Below, one piece after another: positions 7,682-14,843 of a stretch of DNA of 36,630 nucleotides. The position numbers and the translations under genes are program-made. The DNA is from Nocardioidaceae bacterium (lineage in GTDB: Bacteria > Actinomycetota > Actinomycetes > Propionibacteriales > Nocardioidaceae), in assembly GCA_025966335.1 (NCBI GenBank), contig JAICRS010000002.1, positions 1-36,630 on the forward strand, written 5' to 3'. The stretch's first letter is position 1; the number at the start of each line of letters is the position of its first letter. Below the pieces are notes generated by a model. That model was not told where the DNA came from. It searched no databases and saw nothing but the letters and a program-made list of their open reading frames with translations.

Positions 7682-7797
7682 GAACACGAGCTTCCCCGGA
7701 GTAGACGACGCCCGCACCTGTGACAGGAGAGGGTGTTGTGGTCATCGAGGCTAGTTGAAGTTCCGTCCCGCGGCTACCGGGCCGCTACATTCGGCGG

Positions 7798-8463
7798 ATG
7801 CGCGTGACCCAGGCACTGTCTGCGGACGGTGCGGAGCTCGAGACTCTTGCGGCCGCGCTTGACGACGACCGGTCGGGCCGGAGGTGGATGGTCGGTGTGG
7901 CCGGCGCGCCGGGGTCGGGCAAGTCGGCGTTCTGCCGGGCGCTGCTCGAAGTCCTCGGGCCGGGTGCGGTCGGTGTGCCCATGGACGGGTTCCACCTGGC
8001 CGATGCCACGCTCGCGGAGCTCGGCCTCCTCGGTCGCAAGGGTGCTCCCGAGACGTTCGATGCGTGGGGCTATGCGGCCCTCCTCGAGCGCGTGCGGACG
8101 GGCCCGGCGTACGCCGTGTATGCGCCTGGGTTCGAACGCAGCCTGGAGCAGCCGATCGCCGGAGCGATCACGGTTGCCCCGGACGACCGGGTGGTCCTCA
8201 CCGAGGGGAACTACCTGCTGCTGGACCGGCCGGAGTGGCGGGCGGTGCGCCAGGAGCTCGACGAGGTCTGGTTCGTGCAGACCGACGAGGCGCTGCGCCG
8301 ACAGCGGCTGCTGGCCCGCCACGTCGAGTTCGGCAAGAGCGAGGGCGAGGCACGCGCGTGGGTCGAGCGCGTCGACGAGCCGAACGCCCGGCTGGTCGAG
8401 GCGACCAGGACGCGCGCGGACCGGGTGATCGACCTCAGCGCCTGGCGCTCAGCCGCGGTCTAG
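7798..8463 (+). CDS. Nucleoside/nucleotide kinase family P-loop protein
   Basis: A 221-residue P-loop kinase of the uridine-kinase/pantothenate-kinase-like superfamily. It has a Walker A loop GAPGSGKS at residues 36-43, the Walker B/substrate strand VPMDGFHLAD, and ADVRT-lid-like basic residues in EALRRQRLLARHVEFGKSEGEARAWV. VVLTEGNYLLLD is the strand typical of the group. It probably phosphorylates a small metabolite (nucleoside, sugar or pantothenate-like) with ATP; the substrate cannot be told from sequence. ATG 7798 is the start; the ribosome site is only GGCGG. It ends convergently with the cupin gene, the two stops sharing the bases CTAG. Confidence 0.86.
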   Translation: MRVTQALSADGAELETLAAALDDDRSGRRWMVGVAGAPGSGKSAFCRALLEVLGPGAVGVPMDGFHLADATLAELGLLGRKGAPETFDAWGYAALLERVRTGPAYAVYAPGFERSLEQPIAGAITVAPDDRVVLTEGNYLLLDRPEWRAVRQELDEVWFVQTDEALRRQRLLARHVEFGKSEGEARAWVERVDEPNARLVEATRTRADRVIDLSAWRSAAV

Positions 8464-8957
8464 AGCCAGTAGGTGTCGTGGCGCAGGCAGAAGTCGGCGA
8501 ACTCGTCCTCGTCCGGCTGCCAGCGACCGGCCGCCATCTCGGCCAGCCCCTCGAAGTAGCCCTCGCGCGGGGCGCCGGGTGTGAAGAGCAGCAACATCGA
8601 GGCGGGTGCGCCGGACTCGTTGCGGAACCCGTGGATCCCGCCCTCGGGAATGAACAAGAAGTCACCCGGTTCGGCGTCGACCCACTGGTTGCCGTTGTAG
8701 AGCCGTACCGTCCCCGACAGGACGAAGAACGACTCGGTGATCGTGCGGTGAAAGTGTGGTCCCGGCCCGGACGGCGCGGCCCCCATGTCCCAGTGGTACA
8801 GCCCGAACTGGTGGCCGGTCATCGCGCCCGTCGCCAGGTAGTGGGCGCGCACGCCACCGGCGGAGGCGTAGGTGATGTCCGGGGGCGTGTCGGCGGGGCG
8901 GAAGGTGCCGCTCGCCTCGCCGGTGTCACCGTGGTAGCGCGGCTCGGGGTAGGACAT
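8460..8957 (-). CDS. Cupin-domain protein
   Basis: A 165-residue single-domain cupin. Motif 1 is GPGPHFHRTITESFFVLSG with the metal-binding H-x-H...E pattern. Motif 2 is PGDFLFIPEGGIHGFRN with the final His. The fold would bind a metal ion and could be a dioxygenase, an isomerase or a small-molecule sensor. The C-terminal tail is acidic (PDEDEFADFCLRHDTYWL). ATG 8957 is well placed. It is flanked by unrelated genes, so its neighbours do not indicate a pathway. Confidence 0.86.
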   Translation of the reverse strand: MSYPEPRYHGDTGEASGTFRPADTPPDITYASAGGVRAHYLATGAMTGHQFGLYHWDMGAAPSGPGPHFHRTITESFFVLSGTVRLYNGNQWVDAEPGDFLFIPEGGIHGFRNESGAPASMLLLFTPGAPREGYFEGLAEMAAGRWQPDEDEFADFCLRHDTYWL

Positions 8958-8989
8958 GGACAGGAACCTACGCCCGGCTGCGCCACCCG

Positions 8990-10390
8990 TCAGTAGCCGC
9001 GCGGCTTCCGCGGTGTGTAGAGCCAGACTCGGAACAGCCGGTCGAGCTGCTCACCGGAGAGCTCCTCGGCCAGCCGCTTGAACTGCGGCGTGGTCCCGGA
9101 ACCGTGCTCGTTGCGCCGTGCCCACGCCCGCAGGATCCGGAAGAAGTCGCGACCGCCGACCTCCATCCGGAGCGCGTGCAGCGTCATCGCGCCGCGCAGG
9201 TAGATCGCCTGGTGGAACAGCCGCCGCGGCACGCCGGGATCGCCGGGCGTGACCCGCCACAGGTGGTTCTTCGGACCGTAGACCTCGTAGAAGAAGTCGA
9301 ACATCTCCTGCTCGACATGACGCTTCCTCCCGGACACCTTCGCCTGCCAGAGCCACTCGGCGTACGACGCGAAGCCCTCGTTGAGCCAGATGTCGCTCCA
9401 GTCGCGCGGCGTCACCGAGTTGCCGAACCACTGGTGCGCGAGCTCGTGCACCATCAGCCACGCCGGCGCGTCGTGCGGGTAGACCGGGCGGCCCTGGGTC
9501 TCCAGGGCGTAGCCGACGTCGATGTTGTCGATGATCATCCCGGAGGACGCGAACGGGTAGCGCCCGAACCGCTTCTCCAGGAACCGCATCACCTTGGGCA
9601 GGTTGCGTCGCTCCCGCTTCGCCCGGCCGGCCTTGACGTCGACGAAGGAGATCAGCGGGACGCCGGACGCGGTGGTGTCGCGGAACATCCGGTACCTGCC
9701 GATGGAGACGGTGGCGAGGTAGGCGGCCATCGGTCGGGTCTCGCGCCAGTGCCAGGTGGTCCGCCGCGGTCCGCGGTCGCGGCCGATCAGCAGTCCGTTC
9801 GAGGCCGCCTTGAGCCGGTTGGGCACGTCGACGGAGATGTCGTACGTCGCCTTGTCGCGCGGTGTGTTGTTCACCGGGAACCAGGTCATCGCGCCGTTCG
9901 GCTCGGACAGCACCGTTGCCCCGTCCGGGGTGGCGATCCAGCCCTCGCCGCCGAGGCCCCCGCCGCTCAGGGCCCGGGGACGGCCGGCGTACTCGACGAC
10001 GACCGTGAACGCCTCACCGGCAGGCAGGGCCTCCGGAAGGGACACGGTCGCCTCGGCGCGGTCGCGGACATGCTCGGCGGGTACCCCGTCGACAGCGACC
10101 CTGGTGATAACGAGCCCGCGCAGCTCCAGGTTGAACGAGGTCAGGTCCTGCTTGGCCACCGCATGCACCGCCGTGGTGGCCACGATCCGCTCGTTCCGCG
10201 GCCGGTAGCTGAGGTCGATGTCGTAGTGGGTGACGTCGTACCCGCCGTTGCCCATCGAGGGGAACAGTGAGTCACCGGACCGGCTCGAACCGGCCGTCGC
10301 CTCCATCGCGTTCGTCGGCAGCATCGTCGCAGCAAGGCCGGCGCTGAGCGTGGTGGCGGTGAGGGCACGCAGCAGGGTGCGTCTGGTCAC
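8990..10390 (-). CDS. Exported M1-family zinc metallopeptidase
   Basis: About 466 residues. The N-terminus MTRRTLLRALTATTLSAGLA is a signal sequence with a twin-arginine look. The M1 N-terminal beta domain follows, then the gluzincin site HELAHQWFGN (residues 315-324) with the third zinc ligand in NEGFASYAEW (Glu338), the standard HExxH-18-E spacing. The usual GAMEN substrate loop reads YALETQGRP, as in many actinobacterial M1 enzymes. It probably trims peptides outside the membrane and lacks the large C-terminal helical domain of PepN. GTG 10390 has GGGGAGA at good spacing, so I prefer it to ATG 10429. A short dyad (ATGTG-N4-CACAT, 10416-10429) lies upstream and could be an operator. Confidence 0.88.
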   Translation of the reverse strand: MTRRTLLRALTATTLSAGLAATMLPTNAMEATAGSSRSGDSLFPSMGNGGYDVTHYDIDLSYRPRNERIVATTAVHAVAKQDLTSFNLELRGLVITRVAVDGVPAEHVRDRAEATVSLPEALPAGEAFTVVVEYAGRPRALSGGGLGGEGWIATPDGATVLSEPNGAMTWFPVNNTPRDKATYDISVDVPNRLKAASNGLLIGRDRGPRRTTWHWRETRPMAAYLATVSIGRYRMFRDTTASGVPLISFVDVKAGRAKRERRNLPKVMRFLEKRFGRYPFASSGMIIDNIDVGYALETQGRPVYPHDAPAWLMVHELAHQWFGNSVTPRDWSDIWLNEGFASYAEWLWQAKVSGRKRHVEQEMFDFFYEVYGPKNHLWRVTPGDPGVPRRLFHQAIYLRGAMTLHALRMEVGGRDFFRILRAWARRNEHGSGTTPQFKRLAEELSGEQLDRLFRVWLYTPRKPRGY

Positions 10391-10479
10391 GGTTTGGTTC
10401 TCCCCGAGAAGTAAAATGTGTCGCCACATCCTAGGGCCGCGCGCGAGTCCGTCTTGCCCGAACAGGCAACGTCACACGG

Positions 10480-11475
10480 TCAGCGGACCTCGATCAGCTG
10501 CTCACGGGCGGGGACGAGCTCGCCGATCACCGGGTGACCGGGAAGCTCGCCGGCGACGAGCAGGCCGCCGGAGGTCTGCGCGTCGGCGAGCAGGAGCAGC
10601 TCGTCGTCGGAGACCGTGGACCGCACGTGAGGGCGGACCCAGTCCAGGTTGCGGCGGCTGCCGCCGGGGACGTACCCCGCGGCCAGGGACGGCCGGGCGG
10701 CGTCGAGGTAGGGCACCGCCGCGGCGTCGATGACAGCACCGACGCCACTGGCCCGGGCCAGCTTGAGCAGGTGGCCGAGCAGTCCGAAGCCGGTGACGTC
10801 GGTGGCACAGCACACACCGGCCTCGAGGGCCGCGCGGGACGCGTCCCGGTTCAGCGTGGTCATCACCTCGACCGCCTCGGGGAAGACCTCCCCGGTCGCC
10901 TTGTGCCGGTTGTTGAGGATCCCGAGACCGAGCGGCTTGGTCAGCGTGAGCGGGGTCCCGGCGACGGCGGCGTCGTTGCGGAGCAGCCGTGCCGGGTCGC
11001 CGATGCCGGTGACCGCGAGGCCGTACTTCGGTTCGGGGTCGTCGATGCTGTGTCCGCCGGCCAGGTGCGCGCCGGCCTGGGCGCAGACGTCGGCACCGCC
11101 GCGCAGCACCTGGGCGGCGAGCTCGAACGGGATCCGGTCGCGCGGCCAGGCGAGCAGGTTCACCGCGACCACCGGCGTGCCGCCCATGGCGTAGACGTCG
11201 GAGAGCGCGTTGGCGGCGGCGATCCGGCCCCAGTCGTAGGCGTCGTCGACGACCGGGGTGAAGAAGTCGGCGGTCGCGATCACCGCCCGGTCCTTGTCGA
11301 TCCGGACCGCAGCGGCGTCGTCGCCGTTGTCCAAGCCGACCAGCAGGTCACCGCCCTCACGGCTGGTCGGCAGGTCGGCCAGGACCCGTTCCAGCTCGCC
11401 GGGCGGAACCTTGCAGGCACAGCCGCCCCCGGCGGCGTACTGGGTCAAGCGCACGGCAGAGTCGATGGTGGTCAT
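10480..11475 (-). CDS. selD: Selenide, water dikinase (selenophosphate synthetase)
   Basis: A 331-residue SelD, which makes selenophosphate from selenide and ATP for selenocysteine synthesis. The N-terminal glycine-rich loop GGGCACKVPP carries the active-site cysteine pair (Cys19, Cys21); here Cys replaces the Sec found in some SelD proteins, so the gene is not itself a selenoprotein. LVGLDNGDDAAAV and TADFFTPVVDDAYDWGRIAAANALSDVYAMGG are the ATP/metal-binding segments, followed by HLAGGHSIDDPEPKYGLAVTG and ATDVTGFGLLGHL. Length and domain order are normal. It is transcribed away from tRNA-Sec, with only 28 bases between its ATG and the tRNA 5' end, so the two promoters must overlap. Confidence 0.96.
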   Translation of the reverse strand: MTTIDSAVRLTQYAAGGGCACKVPPGELERVLADLPTSREGGDLLVGLDNGDDAAAVRIDKDRAVIATADFFTPVVDDAYDWGRIAAANALSDVYAMGGTPVVAVNLLAWPRDRIPFELAAQVLRGGADVCAQAGAHLAGGHSIDDPEPKYGLAVTGIGDPARLLRNDAAVAGTPLTLTKPLGLGILNNRHKATGEVFPEAVEVMTTLNRDASRAALEAGVCCATDVTGFGLLGHLLKLARASGVGAVIDAAAVPYLDAARPSLAAGYVPGGSRRNLDWVRPHVRSTVSDDELLLLADAQTSGGLLVAGELPGHPVIGELVPAREQLIEVR

Positions 11476-11503
11476 GGTCTCAACGTAGCCCTAGAGTGTC
11501 CGC

Positions 11504-11598
11504 GGAGGCGTTTCTCGTCTGGTGACGGGCGCGGTCCTCAAAACCGTAGTGACCGAGTATCTCGGTCAGGCGGGTTCGATTCCCGTCCGCCTCCGCCA
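11504..11598 (+). tRNA. selC: tRNA-Sec (anticodon TCA)
   Basis: The 95-nt gene has all the marks of bacterial selenocysteine tRNA. The D-stem has 6 bp (CTCGTC/GACGGG) around a 4-nt TGGT loop. The anticodon loop CCTCAAA has TCA at 11538-11540. A long variable arm has an 8-bp stem (TGACCGAG/CTCGGTCA) with a TAT loop. The T-loop is TTCGATT, the discriminator is G, and CCA is encoded at 11596-11598. The acceptor shows 7 clean pairs (GGAGGCG/CGCCTCC). The eighth position would be T-C, but an extra G-C pair at 11569/11587 can extend the T-stem to 6 bp, keeping 13 stacked pairs. It decodes UGA as Sec together with SelA, SelB and SelD encoded nearby. Confidence 0.96.
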
Positions 11599-11611
11599 AC
11601 AGTCATGTGCG

Positions 11612-13090
11612 CTACTGCCAGCCGGGTCGAATCACGACGAAGTCGTTCCAGGCGATGCAGCCGGCAAGCTCGCCCGCCACGAGGGTTCCACCCCAGACGG
11701 GGTGGGCCGCGGACTCCTGCTCGGCTTTGAGCGTGGTGTTCGACCCTGAGTTGTCGCCGATGTAGGCGCCATAGTTCTGCAGGGTTCGCGCGATCACCAA
11801 GGCCTCCGGGGAGCACGATCGTGCGGCAAGGTCGATAGTCGGGCTGATCGCGACGCGGGTGCCCTCAGCGCCGAAACCGGACTTGTCGGACTCCGAGCCG
11901 ACCATGGGGTGGACGTGTCCGGCCGCGGAGTCGGTCTCGACGAGGAACATCTCGAGCACGTGCTGCAGGTCGGTGCCGGTCGCCTTCGCGTGGTCCATCA
12001 AGTCCTTGCGGATCATCATCGAGTCCGGGATCACTCCACGGGACCGGTGGTTCTGGGAGCTGTTCGACAGCGGGTTGCGCCTGTCCAGGCCGTTCGAGTC
12101 GTGCCGGAACGCGCCGAAGCTCGACACGTTGATCACGTTGCCGGTGCCCTGCGCGGCGTTCGCAGCCCACACCGAGATGCCGGTGCAGCGGTCGACCACC
12201 ACGAACGGAGAGTCATTGGTTCCGGTGAAGCGGGAGCCCAGGTCCGCGGCCGCGTGGAACCCGGTCGTCTTCAGTGCTGCCCACGTCGACGGCGCGCTGC
12301 CCGTCACGGTGCCGATCTTCCAGACCGGGTCGCTGCAGTCGGCCAGGTCGTAGACCATGCCCCACCTGTTGCTGCCGACGCCGCGGATGATCGGGTAGGC
12401 GGTCGTCTGCTCGGGGTGCGTCGCCATGAAGCTGCGGAACTGTGTCGTGAGCGCCTCGTCGATCGGCGCGCCGGTCAGCTCGGACTGCAAGAACGACGAC
12501 TCGCCGTACGCGACGAACGGTGCACTGACGAGCGCCGGCGTCGCCGTCGGGGACGGCGTGGCCGTCGACGTCGGCGTGGGCGTCGGGGTCGGGGTCGGGG
12601 TCGGCGTGGGAGTTGGTGTCGGGCTCGGCGTCACGCTGGCAGTGGCAGTGGGCGTGGGCGTGGGCGTGGGTGTGGGAGTGGGTGTGGGAGTGGGCGTCGC
12701 GGTCGAGGCGGCGACAGCGTTGCACCAGGCCCCGAAGCCCGACGAGTTGATCGCCCGCACCTGGAAGGTGAGCGGTGACGTCCCCTTGATCGTGCCGGTC
12801 CAGTCATAGGCCCGGACCAGGTTCTCGGTCTGCTTGTTGACCGAGCTCAGCGTCACAACCGGCGACGACTGGCCCTTCACCTTGATCGCGTAACGCCAGA
12901 TCGGAGCGCCGCCGTCCGAGAGCGGGCGGGTCCAGGTGATGCGGTAGTCGTCCGGAGTGCCGGTGATCAGCGTCGCTGCACACGAACCGGGGGCTCCGGG
13001 CGGTACGGCTGCGACAGCGGTGCCGGCATAGGTGGCCGTAGCCAGGAGGATGGCGGCGAGCATGGCGAAAAGCGTGCGGGCGCGAGGCAT
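11612..13090 (-). CDS. Secreted protein: Fn3-like domain, Pro-Thr linker, unknown C-terminal domain
   Basis: A 492-residue exported protein. Residues 1-28 are a signal peptide (ending TAVAAVPPG). Residues about 30-127 look like a fibronectin type III domain (PDDYRITWTRPLSDGGAPIWRYAIKV, TFQVRAINSSGFGAW). Residues 129-182 are a PT/PS-rich linker. Residues about 185-492 form a globular domain I do not recognise, with several cysteines (LADCSD, VDRCTG, RSCSPE, AGCIAW) and an HVHPMVGSESDKSGF segment. Secreted actinobacterial hydrolases and binding proteins often pair Fn3 with such a linker, but no catalytic motif is evident. The ATG at 13090 lacks a clear ribosome site. A long structured leader precedes the gene. 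It interrupts the selenium genes and has no visible link to them. Confidence 0.8.
   Translation of the reverse strand: MPRARTLFAMLAAILLATATYAGTAVAAVPPGAPGSCAATLITGTPDDYRITWTRPLSDGGAPIWRYAIKVKGQSSPVVTLSSVNKQTENLVRAYDWTGTIKGTSPLTFQVRAINSSGFGAWCNAVAASTATPTPTPTPTPTPTPTPTATASVTPSPTPTPTPTPTPTPTPTPTSTATPSPTATPALVSAPFVAYGESSFLQSELTGAPIDEALTTQFRSFMATHPEQTTAYPIIRGVGSNRWGMVYDLADCSDPVWKIGTVTGSAPSTWAALKTTGFHAAADLGSRFTGTNDSPFVVVDRCTGISVWAANAAQGTGNVINVSSFGAFRHDSNGLDRRNPLSNSSQNHRSRGVIPDSMMIRKDLMDHAKATGTDLQHVLEMFLVETDSAAGHVHPMVGSESDKSGFGAEGTRVAISPTIDLAARSCSPEALVIARTLQNYGAYIGDNSGSNTTLKAEQESAAHPVWGGTLVAGELAGCIAWNDFVVIRPGWQ
12545..12706 (-). repeat. Tandem hexamer-like repeat encoding the Pro-Thr linker
   Basis: The stretch is built of short GC-rich repeats with a 6-base period (each pair of codons encodes Pro-Thr), broken in the middle by TATASVTPS. 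It is a coding repeat that makes a flexible extracellular linker. Its length may vary between strains through slippage. Confidence 0.8.
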
Positions 13091-13138
13091 GGGGGATTCC
13101 TTGGACGGGCGGAGGCTGAGAGGATCGGCGGGGCCGGG

Positions 13139-13363
13139 GGTTGCCCACCGGGGGCTGTAGCCCGCAAAGGCTACGTCGCCGCGCCGTGTCTTCGCAGGCG
13201 ATCGGAAAGAGCCGGCGGGTCAACCGAGCGGACGTAACGTACGTCCTCGCTGGAGATGGGGCGGGGATGAGGTCGCACCCGGGGATTGCCTGGATACCTC
13301 TGAACCGGAGTCCCCGCTGCACACCGGTACGGCTGGTGGTTTTCTCGAAGCCGTGCCACCAGC
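13139..13363 (-). promoter_or_regulatory. Highly structured leader upstream of the secreted-protein gene (possible cis-regulatory RNA)
   Basis: No convincing gene lies between 13091 and 13539. Three nested structures are visible. (1) 13139-13225: GGTTGCCC pairs with GGGTCAACC around inner hairpins, including GTAGCC/GGCTAC. (2) 13261-13317: GCGGGGA pairs with TCCCCGC, with GAGGT/ACCTC inside. (3) 13332-13363: GCTGGTGG pairs with CCACCAGC, and an interleaved ACGGC/GCCGT pair allows a pseudoknot. A further dyad, GGACGTA-N3-TACGTCC, is at 13230-13246. The region would be a leader of about 50-275 nt for the minus-strand secreted protein. I could not match it to a named riboswitch, and the strand is an inference from gene position. 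Confidence 0.4.
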
Positions 13364-13539
13364 ATGCACCTGCATCCGCGAGAACGGCATGCCCCGGTGA
13401 ACCCATTTCTCGACGGCTGACTGGACGGGGAGAGCCTAGTCAGTGACCGTCGCGGTACGTCGCTGCCTAGGATGGGCAGCCACAGGAACATTCCGGGTGT
13501 CCCACACCGGAACCGAGTCCAGCCCCGGAAGGACGTGCC

Positions 13540-14841
13540 TTGGAGGACCGGCGCCGGTCGACACCGCGCACCGACAGTGTGCTCGCCGAGCCCTCGGTCC
13601 GCGAGGCCGTGCTCCGGCTGGGACCCGGCATCGTGAAGCAGACCGTGGTGGCCGTGCTGGACCGGTGCCGCGCCGGCGAGCTCACGCCCGCGGACGTGGT
13701 GCCGCTCGTGCTCGCGTCCCTGCCGGAGGGCGCCTCGTCGTTGCGGCGCGTCGTCAATGCGACCGGCGTGGTGGTGCACACCAACCTCGGGCGGGCGCCG
13801 CTGTCCGACGCGGCGGTGGATGCGATGACCGTCGCCGCGGGCGCGACCGACGTGGAGCTGGACCTCGCGACCGGCCGACGGGACAAGCGTGGCCGCGGGA
13901 CGCTGGCCGCCCTGGCCGCTGCGGTGCCCGACGCCGGCGACGTGCACGTGGTCAACAACGGCGCCGCCGCGCTGGCCCTGGTCACCCGTGTGCTCGCGGC
14001 CGGCCGCAACGTGGTGGTCGCCCGCGGCGAGATGGTCGAGATCGGGGACGGTTTCCGGATCCCCGAGCTGGTCGAGTCGATGGGCGCGACGCTGCGCGAG
14101 GTGGGCACCACCAACCGGGTCCGCCTGGCCGACTACGAGGACGCGGTCGATCACGACACCGGGTTTGTGCTGAAGGTGCACCCCTCGAACTTCGTCGTCT
14201 CCGGGTTCACGTCCACGGTCTCGATCGCCGAGGTAGCGACCCTGCCGGTGCCGGTGGTCGCCGACATCGGCTCGGGGCTGCTCGCCCCGCACCCCCGGCT
14301 TCCGGACGAACCGAGCGCCGCGACGAGTCTGCGCTCGGGCGCTGCGCTGGTTACCGCGTCCGGTGACAAGCTCCTCGGCGGACCGCAGTGCGGGCTGCTG
14401 CTCGGTGAGGCCTCGCTGGTGGCGTCGCTGCGCCGGCACCCGTTCGCCCGCGCCCTGCGGGTCGACAAGCTGACCCTGGCGGCGCTGGAGGCGACGCTGA
14501 CCGGACCGACACCACCGGTGCCCGCGGCCCTCGCCGGCGACCACGAGGACCTGATGCGTCGCGCCCGCCAGATCTGCGTCGAGCTCGGCGGGGCGGTGCC
14601 GGCCGAGGCCGTGCCCTCGTCGGCAGCGGTCGGGGGAGGCGGGGCCCCCGGCGTCGTCCTGCCCAGTGCCGCGGTGGCGCTGCCCTCGGAGCTGGCCGAG
14701 CCGCTCCGGGCCGGACAGCCCGCCGTCGTCGGGCACGTGGAGCGCGGTCGGCTGCTGCTGGACCTGATCGCGGTGCCGGCCGGGGCCGACGCGGCCGTCG
14801 TCGAGGCGGTACGCCGGGCCGCGAAGACGACCCAGGGCTGA
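13540..14841 (+). CDS. selA: L-seryl-tRNA(Sec) selenium transferase
   Basis: A 433-residue PLP enzyme that converts Ser-tRNA(Sec) to Sec-tRNA(Sec) using selenophosphate. The family core is clear: RRVVNATGVVVHTNLGRAPLS, VVNNGAAALALV, ARGEMVEIGDGFRIPE, HPSNFVVSGF, VADIGSGLL, and the PLP-binding lysine in TASGDKLLGGPQCG (Lys277). The length is slightly under the E. coli protein. TTG 13540 is the start because GGAAGGA lies 6 bases upstream and no better start exists. A hairpin (TTCCGGGTGT/ACACCGGAA, 13491-13512) lies about 27 bases before the start and could affect initiation. The stop is 2 bases before the selB GTG, so selA and selB are cotranslated in one operon. Confidence 0.96.
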   Translation: MEDRRRSTPRTDSVLAEPSVREAVLRLGPGIVKQTVVAVLDRCRAGELTPADVVPLVLASLPEGASSLRRVVNATGVVVHTNLGRAPLSDAAVDAMTVAAGATDVELDLATGRRDKRGRGTLAALAAAVPDAGDVHVVNNGAAALALVTRVLAAGRNVVVARGEMVEIGDGFRIPELVESMGATLREVGTTNRVRLADYEDAVDHDTGFVLKVHPSNFVVSGFTSTVSIAEVATLPVPVVADIGSGLLAPHPRLPDEPSAATSLRSGAALVTASGDKLLGGPQCGLLLGEASLVASLRRHPFARALRVDKLTLAALEATLTGPTPPVPAALAGDHEDLMRRARQICVELGGAVPAEAVPSSAAVGGGGAPGVVLPSAAVALPSELAEPLRAGQPAVVGHVERGRLLLDLIAVPAGADAAVVEAVRRAAKTTQG

Positions 14842-14843
14842 CC

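Noticed and set aside
5618..7723. 701-residue open frame on the plus strand opposite the SpoIID-domain gene
   Set aside because: The composition (Arg/Asp/Val/Pro-rich, no motifs) is typical of antisense frames in high-GC DNA, and the minus strand has a signal peptide and SpoIID motifs.
10416..10429. ATGTG-N4-CACAT dyad as an operator for the M1 peptidase
   Set aside because: Too short to separate from chance; mentioned only in the gene entry.
12545..12706. Minisatellite or CRISPR-like repeat
   Set aside because: It is a 6-base coding repeat that encodes a Pro-Thr linker in frame.
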